From Asterella californica (taxonomy: Eukaryota > Streptophyta > Marchantiopsida > Marchantiales > Aytoniaceae), in contig JAYKYS010000009.1 in the NCBI GenBank assembly GCA_036924285.1, forward strand, positions 7,378,001 through 7,442,000: a stretch of 64,000 nucleotides of DNA, written 5' to 3'. The position numbers were made by a program, and so were the translations under genes. Every line of letters starts with the position of its first letter. The stretch's first letter is position 1. The notes beneath the pieces are model-generated. The model was not told the origin of the DNA and did not search any database. It worked only from the letters and a program-made list of their open reading frames with translations. This document shows, piece after piece, positions 11,441-22,300 of this stretch.

Positions 11441-12055
11441 GCGCTGTGTTGTTTGTATTCAGGACCTCTATGTGTTTTATCATTTTTGAGTTTTCTATTT
11501 CCTGAGTTTGCGGAGCCATTGAGTGTTTTGTGTTCTTCGGGGATTTACCTACGAAGTATCATAGTTTGCTGTGGTAGGAATTAGTCTGGGTGCCGAAGGA
11601 TTTGCTGTCGACATTTGAAATCAGAGTAGAACGTTTACGGCGAGGACTGAGAATAGACCAGCATCTGCGGAGTTAGTTTCCTACGAAGACGTTTTTGGAC
11701 GAAGCTGACTTCGGGAGAAGTTGTTCTTTGGTGGAACACTTAGGAAGGAGTTAAGTCTGGTACTTCGGCGGAAGAAGAGTCTTCTTCGCCAGAGTTTTCC
11801 GAGAACAGTAGTAGTGAAAGTAACTTAGTGTGAAGATACTTAGCGTTTATGGTGTTAGAGGCTACATAGTAGTACTTCAGCAGTACTTCCTCGTGTGACA
11901 TTTCCGTCCGTGGCTCTGTTACTCTGTTGTTCATCTGTTTCTTGAGGTCCCTGACCTGTTCAGTACCTGTTATGTTTGTTTGTCAGGATTATCAACTCTG
12001 TCTTGTTGGATAGACCCGAGTTTGATCTCTACCGGGATTGATTTTTGCCCGTGAG

Positions 12056-12061
12056 AATAAA
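12056..12061 (+). terminator. AATAAA polyadenylation signal in LTR A (3' copy)
   Basis: Partner of 2515-2520. In the 3' LTR it would direct 3' end formation of the element A transcript. Confidence 0.45.
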
Positions 12062-12187
12062 AGACAACTATAAAGAATCACCTTTGTCACATGTTTACTA
12101 CTTTTGGATGATCTTTACTTGCATCTCTGTGGGTTCGATCCTTAAATTACTACTTTCGAGCATCTTTTGGTTTTCTGGTGTGTTACA

Positions 12188-12691
12188 CAATGGGTTTGCA
12201 ATCAAGCATACCAATTCTCTCAAGCATATTGAGAGCATACTGTCGCTGTACAAGCCAAACATCCTTCCCATCTCTAATGAACTCCACAGCAAGGAAGTAC
12301 TTGAGTTCGCCTAAGTCCATCATCTCGAACTCGGATTTCAAGTGATCCTTGATCTGGGAAATAAGCTCCTCAAAGTTACCGGTAATGATCAAGTCATCAA
12401 CATAGATGGTGATCACAACAATCCGGTCTCGTATTCTCAATGAATACAAGGTAGAGTCTGAACTACAAAGATGGAAATCAAGAGAATGCAAGTAAGAATT
12501 GATCTTTGCATACCATGCTCTTGGTGCCTGTTTCAAACCATAGAGAGCCTTCCGTAACTTACATACACGGGAAGGAAACATAGGATCTTCATAACCAGGA
12601 GGTTGCTGCATGTAGACCTCCTCCTCAAGATCACCGTTGAGGAAGGCGTTCTTGAAGTCCATCTGGTGCATCTTCCAACCTTTCTGAGTTG
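12188..12691 (-). pseudogene. Ty1/copia reverse transcriptase fragment
   Basis: On the minus strand a single open frame of about 165 codons reads HQMDFKNAFLNGDLEEEVYM, KALYGLKQAPRAWY, IYVDDLIITGN and GELKYFLAVEF, the core RT block of Ty1/copia elements with the YVDD box intact. Only this 504-bp piece is present, trapped between the ends of elements A and B, so it is older than both. The upstream part of copia pol is not found beyond the other end of B. No function is expected. Confidence 0.92.
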
Positions 12692-12846
12692 TGTGGTACC
12701 CACAAATTACAAGATTCACGAATTTTTGAAACTTTTGAGATTAATAACCTGTTTGTATAACTGAAGAAGCGATGTTACTTAAGATTACGTCTTCCTTAGA
12801 AGGAAGATGATCTTATGAGCTTTTTTTAATAAAAGGTTGACTTCTT

Positions 12847-12955
12847 CGGAAGACGACCGTCTTCCGGGAAGCGTCTTCTCAGTTGCGTCTTCGGAAGACG
12901 GAAGACGGCGGAAGACGGGAAGACGTCGGAAGACACGCATCTTTCGGAAGACAGC
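12847..12955. repeat. GAAGAC/GTCTTC motif cluster, 5' LTR of B
   Basis: Ten copies of GAAGAC or its complement fall within about 110 bp, some separated by only one to four bases and facing both ways. Chance expectation for a given hexamer on both strands is about 0.05 in this length. The cluster recurs in the 3' LTR. It contains no open frame that would explain the repetition, so it may be a binding-site array. Confidence 0.85.
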
Positions 12956-14712
12956 GACCGCGGATGCCTAACCATGAATTTCCAGGTAAAGGAGTAGGTG
13001 TACCTACTAGGTAACACCAAGGTGGTAGGTAGGTCGGGTAAGCCATCTAGGGTCGAAATCCCTAATCTGCGGAGAAGATGCGCAAGAAGCGCATTAGTGC
13101 ATTCCAGCTTCCCGCAGCAAGCACGCTTCTTGAGAAGATTGATTTCAGAGGGTGAGCTTCGAGTAAGGAGGCAGCGAGGTGAAATTGAGTGAGGATAGGA
13201 TTGATTAGAAGTTAGAGGAAGGCGAGGTCGAATTGCTGAAGCGCAGGAAGCATATTAAGTGAAAAGCGTTTCCTGTGAACTTCCGGAAGCTGACATTGGA
13301 AGCAGCTGAGTAGAATCGGAGGTGGATGGCTTAATCAATTGAGACGTAGTCAGGAGCTGACGACAGAAGCAGCTCAGTGAGATCGCATTGGAGTTGGGAC
13401 TAGAGCCAGAAGCGCACAGAAGGTCGAAGACAACTCGGGAAGCAGACAGAAGACTGTAGAGGTTCTTCCCATGTTCTTTTCCCTTCCCACTGCTTCTCGC
13501 CTTTGTTTGGTATCCCTCGCGCTTCCCCGGTTGTTTGCAGGCAGCCTGATCGATTACCCTCATCCCTATTTTTCCTATTGTGACATTGGATGCGGAAGCG
13601 CTGCCCAATTTCCGTCAGACATCTTCCTACTTCTTCCTGAGTTCAATTTGAGCTTCCCTAACCATCGTCCTCAAATTGATGATCCCAGCTATCAATTTCC
13701 CTACCCTACCATCTCTCTACTCTCGAAACCTTGAACAAAAGACTCTTCGGAAGATTGGAACATCTTTGGAAGATTATCTTCGGAAGACTGTCTTCGGAAG
13801 TCGACTATACACAATTCGTATCAAGAGTGGATTTGCTTTGCTTTTGTGATAGGAGAGGCTTGGTACGAATCTTGAGTGGCTTGGTGAGTTGTTTTGTTAT
13901 TTCGAGAAGTTGGACGTCGAGACTAGGCCTGTGCCTCCCGGTCTTCCAAGCTTCTCAACTCCACATCTTCCTAGAGAGACTAGAAGACTGAAAGGCTGGC
14001 AAAATGAGCGAGAAGACGTGAGGGTCCATTTCGGGTCTCTTCTATCCGACCCATATCAGCCATTCCTTCTTCTTCCCAAACTTAGGAGAGAGTCGTGAGA
14101 AGACTTGCTGGCAGAATCTGGAAAGAATGATCGAGGGTCATGTCTTCCCACCGAGCAGCAAGCTTCTTCTGAGTGCGTATGAGAGGTGAGAAGTCAGAAG
14201 AACAGAGTGCAAATGTTTTGAGTCTATTGTGAGGATAGATTGCGCGTAGGAAGAAGAAGACAGGTGAGACCAGTGAAGAGAAGCTTGACTTCGGGAGGTC
14301 TTCCGAAGAAGATATTGAATCGGAAGCTGTCTTGGGAATCTTCCCAGAGGCCACTGTCATCGCAGGAGCCCGCATCCATCTTCTGAACCTGTTATGCACT
14401 CTACGTTTCGTGAATCTTGTATCTTCTGATAGGAAGTAGGATGTAATGCAAGGTGGGTTGTCTTCTTGGTAATCCATGCGAGGCCTTGCTTAGTTAGGAT
14501 TGTTTAGATATAGCTCGGAAGACGAGAGCTATCTAAGAAGTACTGTTAGAATCCCGGAAGACGGAGTAGCTGTCTTCTGGAAGACTAGTTTCGTCTTCTG
14601 AGAAGTAGAAGCTAGACTGTGGGCACTTGGGAAGAATTGAACCTTCAGCTCATAGTAAGTGCGTGTGGCTTAGTGCAACAGATCTTCCAGTATGTCGATG
14701 CATCCTTGAGGG

Positions 14713-16980
14713 TTGGTATTATCGGCAGCAGAGTTGGCCGAGACCACACCCTTCCTCAAGGAGTTGGGTCTCGATTTCTTCCTATGGGATTGGAATCTCG
14801 CAGACCAGGGACTTCTGGAGGAGGTGTGGGCAGCGTTACCACCCCGCAACCGTGTACCTGCGAAGGCAGGCGTAGCTCGAGGAAGACCATCTTCCTGGAC
14901 TGAAGATTGGTGGCGCAGGGTCTTCCACAGGCCAGAATCCGAGGACCGAGGGTACTGGCTTGAGAAGAAGATCTTGCCTAGGATCGTGAGTGAGTGGCAT
15001 GTGCATGGGAGCACAACTTGCCTCTTCTTGGAGGACAGACAGGGAAGGAACGGGTGGAAGATAGAATCTTACCGGGAGCCGCAGAAGCTACTTCTGGCGA
15101 AGCTGTTTCTGCATCTCTTTCCTAAGGAGAAAGCGTAGAAGACAAGGTATCTGGGAGATCAGGACGTGGAGTTCTTGGAAGCAGTGTGAGATGAAGGAGT
15201 GCTCGTCAACTGGAGCTCATTCTTCCACATTTATGTACAGGCGGAGCTAGCGTACTTAGGTACCCCGGCAGGAGGACACTTGACACCTTTCCTCTGTTAC
15301 TTGTACGTAGCCATGGGGGATCTCAGGGGAGATCAGTTGGCGAAGTATGGACCAACAAGGCAACAAGAGGCGGAGGAGGAGACCTCGAAAGAAGATGACC
15401 GAGCAGTAGCCGCAACTCCCCCTTCCACTCTGATGCCGCAGCTGAGGCTCGGCTCTCATCAGAAGACGCTTCTGGTGCGGGAAGACGAGTCTAGTGGATC
15501 AGAAGACGTCACGCCTCCGAGGAAGATGGGTCCTAGAAGTCTACCTAGGAAGACCACCTCCCTCATTCATTCGGGATCGGAGTCTGACTCATCGGAGGAG
15601 TCCTTGAGCACCCGAGCTGAGCAGAAGACTGCTTCTTCAACACCAAGGAGTCTTCCGAAGACTCCAAAAGACAAGGGAAGGAGGGATACTCCTACTGCGA
15701 TGCGGGGAAGCACAGTAAAGAGGACCGCTTCTGCCATGGAGAGGGATCTTCCACCCCGGAAGATGAGAAGAGTAGCTTCTTCTCGTGCGCAGAAGATGAA
15801 GACCATAGTGGTGGAAGAGACCTCCTTGCCTCTGGAAGACCAGGTAGAGACCTTCGACCAAGTCGTGGAAATGAGCCTGTCTTCCGCAGGAAGACGACTG
15901 GAGGAGTTTAGTGTCTTCTTCCGATCCGAGATCCAGCCCACTATGGAGTTTCTGGAGAAGAGAGCGAAGGCTCAAGAGAGGCCTTTACAACCTGGATTCG
16001 GTCTGCGCACCTTGCTACGACAGGAAGAAGACTAGAAGAGGACAGAGTCGCTAGAAGCTAGTCTCCGCACCACGGAGAAGCTCGCAGCGAAGTACAAGAC
16101 GGAAGCAGCCGCTTCTGCCAAGGAGCTGGTGCAGGTTCGGAAGAGCAACCAGGAGTTGCAGGCGCGCTTACAGCAGCGTGACCAGGAGGTTCTCCGAGTG
16201 CGTGGGAAGATCACCGCCCTCGTAGAGGAGAAGACAACATGGAAGACGCAGCGAGAAGCCGCAGAAGCGCGAGTTGCAGAGGAGAAGATGCAGCGGGAAG
16301 CCGCGGAATCTCGTGCGCAGAAGATGCTAGTACAGTCGGTGGAAGCACTTCGAAAGAAGTTCAACTTCACCGCGGGTAGGAAGTTGCTTACCTTGGCTAG
16401 AGAGTGGGACGAGGAGTCTAGAGCGAGGTTGGTAGAACGCAAGGAGACCATGTTCAGGTATTTGGATCGGCAGATAGAGAGAGTGAAGACACTCTATGGT
16501 CTTCCCTTGACTCTGCCACCTGCAATTGCGTCTTCCCAAGCTCCAGCACCATCGACTGGATCCGGATTGGAGAAGGAGGAGTTCGACCTCGCTGTGCACT
16601 TGGTAGTGACAGCGTTGGAAGCCGAGAAGACACCGGAAGATGCCCTGGAAGACAAGATGTCTTCTGGAAGACATGAAGAAGAGCCGTCTTCTCAGATATT
16701 CCGCGTGGAGGAAGCGACTTCCTCGGACCCCTATGAGGTCGCCATGGTCCCTAGTCCCGCACGAGTGCCTTAGAAGATGGAGGAAGCACCACTCGACCCA
16801 ACTTCTCAGAAGACGCTTCCGTCTTCCAAAGCAGAGTCGGAAGCTGAAGCCGAAGTCGAGGAAGAAGCAGCAGGAGCAACAGCAGGGCCATCGACGACTA
16901 TAGAGGAGGTCACCTCAGTGACACCCGAGGTAATCGCAGGGCTTCCCAGCCCATCAGAAGCCGAGCTAGTAGTTCGATAG
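14713..16980 (+). pseudogene. LTR-encoded coiled-coil protein of element B, 5' LTR copy
   Basis: One frame covers 14713-16980 (about 755 codons) with stops at 15136-15138, about 15188-15190, 16033-16035 and 16771-16773; the 3' LTR copy has a sense codon at each. N-terminal domain: ELGLDFFLWDW, RPSSWTEDWW, GRNGWKIESY, then a hydrophobic block with AELAYLG and PFLCYLYVAMG. The order and spacing match the A protein (GLAFLL, RPCNWTEAHW, GRNGYRTSDF, NDLAYIG, VFYMGM), so the two are homologues. A Ser/Asp/Lys-rich linker follows, then a long coiled coil (about 16040-16350) and an Ala/Glu-rich tail. Function unknown. The start is uncertain: the 3' copy is open further upstream. Confidence 0.78.
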
Positions 16981-18585
16981 GAGTCGATCAGGTAGAGATT
17001 GCCACCGAGCAATCAGAGTAGCTAGTAACCGAAGTTGACAATTCCAGATTTAGTAGGACCGAACATGCTATCTTAAGGATGGCAGTTTCAGTTTAAAATT
17101 AGTAGACAGCCATGTGGCAGAGTAGGAAGCGCAAGAATAGGCAGGGGAAACCGTTTGCATGAGGAGAGGCAGCTTTTCTCTCCCTGGTGGTGGTTCCTTT
17201 GTGTTCTCGTGGGAAGGCATAAGTAGGATCGAAGAGTAAGAATTCGGGCTGCTACCACATGCTCATACACATCTTTCAATGCAGCCAGAGACACATGAGT
17301 TGGGTAGTCACACACACTACACCCGATGTTAGAGACATACGAAGAGACTAGGATTATACCGGAGGGGTTTGCATGCTCGTTACCAGCAGTGGTTCGAGGA
17401 TGTAGATAGAGGTAGTGGACAGTTTAGGAACAGAGAACGGCATCCTCGTGCAGTCCTGTTGTCTAGACTGATGTGTCGAGGAGTAGGAGCAGGAAGTAGA
17501 GGGAGTGAGCTTCCCAATGCCAATGTGACTTCTTCTCGGGGAATGGATTGCTGATTTGAGTGCAGAAGCTTAATTCGTGTCTTCTGGGTGGTGGATCTCC
17601 TTGAATTCGCTCCCAATTGTGCATGGGAAGTGTTCTTCATGAGTGGGGGTGACTGTCAGCAGGTGTGGCATTTTAGCTTCACTCGTCCAGTAGAGCACTT
17701 GGGATCTGCGTACGGACGGTCTTATGGATAAGGGATTTTAGAAGACAGAGTAGTCAGAGCAGCGAAGTGAAGAAGAAAGAAGCCTTCTTCCCACAGTAGA
17801 AGACGACATCCTCAAGAAGAAGACGGTGCAACTGTACACATGTTTGTTGTCTTCCTCCCCAAACTATTACAAGCAGGGATGGCTTGTTAGTCAGGATCCG
17901 GACTAGAAGCCTGTCGGAGTCTTAATTTCTTATTCTTATCTTGTTTTGATCTCGTTTGGATTTTCCCTTCTTCCTCATCTTCCCTCATCTTCCTCATCTT
18001 CTTACCTTCTTCTAGTGAGCTTCCGAGACTTCTATTGAGCTTCCGTGAAGGTGAATGTCGTTGTAGTGCTGCAGGAAGACCATTTCCGTAGGCAGAAGCC
18101 TGGGAAGACTACAGGGGGCATACACCTGTGATTAATCTAATCCGTTGGAATGTGAGTGTGAGAGTAAGGTGTAACAGCCGTGCTAGTCGACTTTTGCGAA
18201 GCAGGACAGTCTTCTGGAGGTGTGAGAAGCCGAGTTGAACCCCCAGAAGCCGAGAATTGCTTCGGGAAGACGGTACTGAGAAGATCAGAAGAAGTGACTT
18301 GGAAGCAAGAAGAGCGTCTTCCCGAGCTTCTCTGTGAATAGTTGTGTGATATTTTAGTTAGTAGTTGTTTGTTTAGTTCCAGAGCACCTTTTGGCGTGTC
18401 TGGAAGACGCGTGGTTTTGTGAGAAGACGAGATTTCTAGACAAAACCCGTGTGTTTGTGTGTTTGAACAAATCTTAGAACTTAGAGCAGCGTTACTTGTG
18501 CAAATCGTATGTGGGAACGATATCTTGTATACTAAATGGGCAAAAGGAGTAATCCTGCGACACTACATATAGTGAGCACCATTTT

Positions 18586-18603
18586 TGACGCCGCTGCCGG
18601 GGA
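18586..18603 (+). other. Primer binding site of element B (tRNA-Asp type)
   Basis: TGACGCCGCTGCCGGGGA differs by one base (G to A at the third position) from the A site. The flanking TATAGTGAGCACCA aligns with the A leader, which fixes the 5' LTR end. Confidence 0.8.
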
Positions 18604-18656
18604 TTTCATCTTAGTAACTTCTGTTCTAAGGTTCCTGGATCTGTGCTAGTAGTTAG

Positions 18657-21199
18657 TTTCATTTCGAACTAACTTCGATTGTAGTTGAATGTGATCTGGG
18701 ACTCTATCTTGCTAGAAGACAAGAACCACAACCAGAAGCTGATAAGATACATAAGGGGGAACTGGAAGAAGCCGCTTCCCTGCTTCCAAGAGCTTCTTGG
18801 AAGACTCGATCTTGGAAGCCTACAGTGAGTACAACAGGAAGCAGGAGAAGAAGACGTTTCGAACCTGTGATCGGTTGTTTAGTCGGTCTGCCAGATCTAG
18901 TATTAGAAGAAGAGGGACATCTGTTCTCAGTACTCCGGTGGATGCCTCCGACCAGAGGAAGAAGCAGAAGACGCACGAGTAAAGATCCTGAGTGGGTACA
19001 CTCACCCCAACGAACCGCTTCTAGAGAGCAGCGGATATCCCTGAGACACCAAAGGAAAGAAGAAGAGCTCAGGAAGATCCGATCAGTAGAGTTGGAAGAG
19101 CCTTCCATCTCGAGCATAATCTTTGACGAAGACAGAAGCCAACCGGGTGATCACGTGTATAAGGTAGATTTTGGTACTGGTTACTCGAAAGACGTCTTCT
19201 CAAGTGCGGAAGAAGCTTCTCAAGGTGAAGAAAGACTGGAGGAGATTGTTCCAGACGTCTCAGAAGACGATAGCGACAATAGTTCTGACTCAGAAGACGA
19301 CCTTCGTGATTCAGACAGGCCTGGACCTTCGAGAAGACCATCTCCACCACCTGGACATGAGGGAGGAAGAAGTTCACAGTCGCACCAGCCGACAGTCGAC
19401 ATGGCTTCCCACACTCGGTAGAAGTATCATCCGTACGACGATGATGCTGACGCGGATGACTTCATCACGATGTTCGAGACCATCTCTCGATCCAACAAGG
19501 AAGACTCGGATGCCGACAGACTTCGTGTATTTCCCAGTTTGATCATAGGGAAGGGAAGGAAATGGATGAGCAAAATGTTGGATGATGGGTTGGTAATGGC
19601 CGCTTGGGCAACTCTGAAGGTAGCTTTTCTGAAGAGGTTTAGAGGAGTGAGTTATGATCGGATGACCCTCATAGAACTTCAGAGGCTCGAAAGGAAGAAG
19701 AAAGAGACATTGCGGGATTACACCGAGAGGTTTGAAGACCTCATGGATCACATCCTTCAGAACCAAGGAAGACCCGGTTATTGTGCCCAGCAAGCCCTGG
19801 ACAGATACTTGGGAGGATTGTCTCAAGATATGGAGTTGCACTGCAGAAGAGGAGGAGGTGATGATTTAGTAGAAGTACAGAAGCATGCCGAGCAGTATGA
19901 AACCTCGAGCATCACTCGGAATATGACGAAAGACAGAGGGAAGACCTCGAAGAAGTCCAAGAAGTCGAAGAAGTCTTCTAGGAAGTCCAAGAAGAAGTCC
20001 AAGTCCACTGAAACTGATAACAGTGATTCGGAAGTATCTTCTACTTCTGAAGAGTCTACGGTCAAAAGTTCAGAATCCGAATCTGAACAAGAGAAGAAGA
20101 CACGGAAGAAGAAGAAGGAGAAGACACGAGCAAGGGAGGAAGTTGTGCAGAAGATGCCTCAGACTCAGATCATTCAGTCTGCACTGATCCCCGTATCGAT
20201 GAAGTTCTGAAGCAGTTTGCCAACCTGAAAGTTCATCTTCTGAACCAGAAGGACAAGCGGAAGCAACCTACGGCTTCCCGACCAAACCTTTGGTGCAATC
20301 TTTGTAACTCTTCCGGGCACACCAGAGATCAGTGTACGCAGGACCAAGCTGTCAATTGGACCGGCTGGGAAGAAGACGATGAGGGATATCTACACGATCC
20401 TAGTGGGGAAACCTGCTATAAGATCGAGACGATACAACCCTTCACTCCTACTCCTCCCGCCCAATATACTCGTTATGTATCTAGGGATAGAGCTAGTAAT
20501 GTACAGACCAGGACGCCCTGGCAACCTTCTTCATCACAACGACCTCTCAACCCTCTTCCTGGAGCGTGCAATAATTGTGGAGAGACAGGACACTGGTGGT
20601 CCACATGTCCGCATCCGAGAAGACAGATTGGGCAAGTGCCCTTGTGTGGGAATTGTAAGGAAGCAGGTCATTTCACAGGAAATTGTCCTCAGACCTTACG
20701 ACCATGACAAATGGTTAGATTTGCAGAGACCACGCCTCCTGCAGAAGCTGCATCAGCTTCTAAACTTCGAGTTAGCAGTGGTACAGCACATCACGATAGA
20801 GGAAGAAGATCTTGGGGATTGTACGGATTGTCTCCATATCGAGGAAGACGAACCGGACCCCGGGAAGCGCGAAGGAAAGGAACCTCAGCTACAGAAGACG
20901 ACTGCAGCTCAGAAGACGAAGACACTTGAAGCAACTTCTTCTTTCACTTTGGCGGATGGCATTGTTTGGAGCCCTAACCCGGATTCAGACAGTTGGTCTG
21001 CGGAAGAAGTCTTGGATGAAGCGGTGTTCAAGGTAAGTACCAGAAGCAAAGGGAAGTCAGAATCCCGTCAGAAGGAGATCAAGAAGAAGAAGCAGCGAAA
21101 GGAGAGGTCATCTTCCCTTGAGCGGCCTTCTTCTCCTACTTACGCCGAGAAGATCCGAAGTACTTTGCTCCTGACATTAGACAAGAAGTTGAAGCGATC
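18657..21199 (+). pseudogene. Gag of element B
   Basis: An open frame without an ATG at its left end starts about 18657 and runs to 20210, with a TAG at 19419-19421. The capsid-like region (DDFITMFETISRSNKEDSDA, RKWMSKML) lies at about 19430-19860 and is homologous to A gag. A very Lys/Ser-rich stretch follows. A shift of frame near 20195 leads to three CCHC knuckles at 20294-20335, 20567-20608 and 20645-20686, then a TGA near 20706. The linker toward protease reads in yet another frame (about 20860-21150). So B gag carries at least two stops and two frameshifts. The missing start codon may have been lost by substitution. Confidence 0.82.
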
Positions 21200-22300
21200 A
21201 TGCAAGAAGAGCTGGAGAAGCGACGGAAGATAGTACAGCAGCTTCCTACACCGACTACGACAGCTCCCATCTCAAGAGAAGAGTCCCCAGTCGAGAGAAG
21301 ACACCATTCTGGTCTTCCACCCAAGGAAGCAGCTACTACATCTTCTTTGTTGGAAACCCCAGTCACTCTTCTGAAGCGATCCCCTTATGACTTCTTGCGA
21401 GACTTGTGGAATCAGAAGACGGATGTAACCTTCCAACAGCTGTTGGATGACAACGCTGGTTACATGAAGTTGTTACAATCTGTGCTTCGAGGATCGAGGA
21501 AGAGGAGGACAGCTAAACTTCCCAAGAGCACCCTGATCCTAAGGATAGAGCATGAGGACTTGGGAGCCCCAGAACTTGATATGGAGATCCATAGCTGTAT
21601 TCTGAAGAAGGTACCCATTGATTCCGGCTCCGGAGTTAACATCATGACTGAAGAAACGACGCATGCCCTAGGCTTCACTGAGTTCCAGCCTACTCCGAGA
21701 ATCCTCAGAATGGCGGACCAGACCAGAAGACGACCTTTGGGGCAATTGAAAGATGTCTTGACGGTAATTGAGGGAGTATCTTTTTACCTCACTTACATCA
21801 TCTTGCGATCTGTAGTACCTGATGGATATCAGGTATTGATAGGAAGACCATGGCTGTATACTGCAAATGTAAATACCGACTGGAGAAGACATCGTTTGAG
21901 ATTTCCCAATCCTACACCCAAGCCAGGTGAGAAGACTAAGGTCTCGCTTCCTTGGATCAAGATTGGACACCAAGGTGAAACTCCTTCTACGACAACGGGG
22001 TACACTTCAGAAGACTCAGCTGCGTCTTCTGACAGTGATGAACGGTATAATGAGTTTGTGGTGAATAACTTGTGTACTACAGAAATAACGGAGATAGCAG
22101 AAGACGTGATCTGTGGATACATTGAGTGCTACGAGGTTGTGAAAGAAGAGCTTCCAGAAGACGAAAGTATTGTCTTCCCTTCGGAAGATCCGACAGTTGG
22201 TCTTCCAGAAGACGAAAATACCGTCTTCTCTTCGGAAAATCCGATAGTTGGTCTTCCAGAAGACGAATCTGAACCGGAAGAAGCTCCCAAACTGGAATAC
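21200..22300 (+). pseudogene. Aspartic protease and linker of element B
   Basis: The frame is open from 21200 to 22891. The protease core reads VPIDSGSGVNIMTEE with catalytic Asp at 21620-21622, followed by VLIGRPWLYTANV, matching A closely. After the protease comes an acidic spacer with three near-identical short repeats (VGLPEDE type, 22140-22270), built on a GGTCTTCCAGAAGACGAA-like DNA unit that contains the B-family hexamer on both strands. A lacks this expansion. The spacer separates protease from RT and probably has no catalytic role. Confidence 0.85.

Larger units (their letters stand above)
1..12187 (+). mobile_element. Element A: Ty3/gypsy LTR retrotransposon, Athila/Tat-like, degenerate
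   Basis: Two long direct repeats (window start to 2646, and 9017-12187) bracket a 6.4 kb interior. The interior has, in order, an Asp-type primer binding site, gag with three CCHC knuckles, aspartic protease, reverse transcriptase, RNase H, integrase and a polypurine tract. The RT-RH-INT order defines Ty3/gypsy. The RT motifs FLDGFSGYNQ and PFGLCNAPATFQR and the primer site resemble the plant Athila/Tat lineage (family knowledge). The 5' LTR begins before the window. Three to four in-frame stops, two frameshifts and a lost RT catalytic Asp make this copy non-autonomous now. The LTR pair differs at 2 of 120 hand-compared positions (181-300 against 9577-9696), so insertion was fairly recent. 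The right flank is copia DNA; the 5' target duplication cannot be seen. Confidence 0.93.
9017..12187 (+). repeat. 3' LTR of element A (complete, ~3.17 kb)
   Basis: It runs from TGTGAAGCC after the polypurine tract to TGTTACA. It matches the 5' LTR from window base 1 at an offset of 9396, changing to 9541 after a 145-bp segment (about 11632-11776) that the 5' copy lacks. The first 380 bases (9017-9396) have no partner in the window. The next bases (12188 on) are copia pol. LTRs of 3 kb are long for gypsy elements; most of the length is the internal reading frame. Confidence 0.9.
12692..18567 (+). repeat. 5' LTR of element B (~5.88 kb)
   Basis: It begins TGTGGTACCCACAAATTAC; the same sequence with few changes starts the 3' copy at 23834. 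The end is placed at 18567 (CTACA) because the next bases (TATAGTGAGC, then the primer site) align with the LTR-primer junction of A. The 3' copy matches only to 18502. Contents in order: a GAAGAC/GTCTTC cluster (12847-12953), about 1.7 kb without a clear gene, the LTR reading frame (14713-16980), and about 1.6 kb of presumed R/U5. No clear TATA box was found; CATAAGTAG near 17218 is a weak candidate. Confidence 0.85.

Noticed and set aside
12847..12955. Possible CRISPR-like or satellite array from the regular GAAGAC copies
   Set aside because: Spacings are irregular, copies face both ways and the repeat is only six bases; this is a motif cluster, and the setting is eukaryotic.
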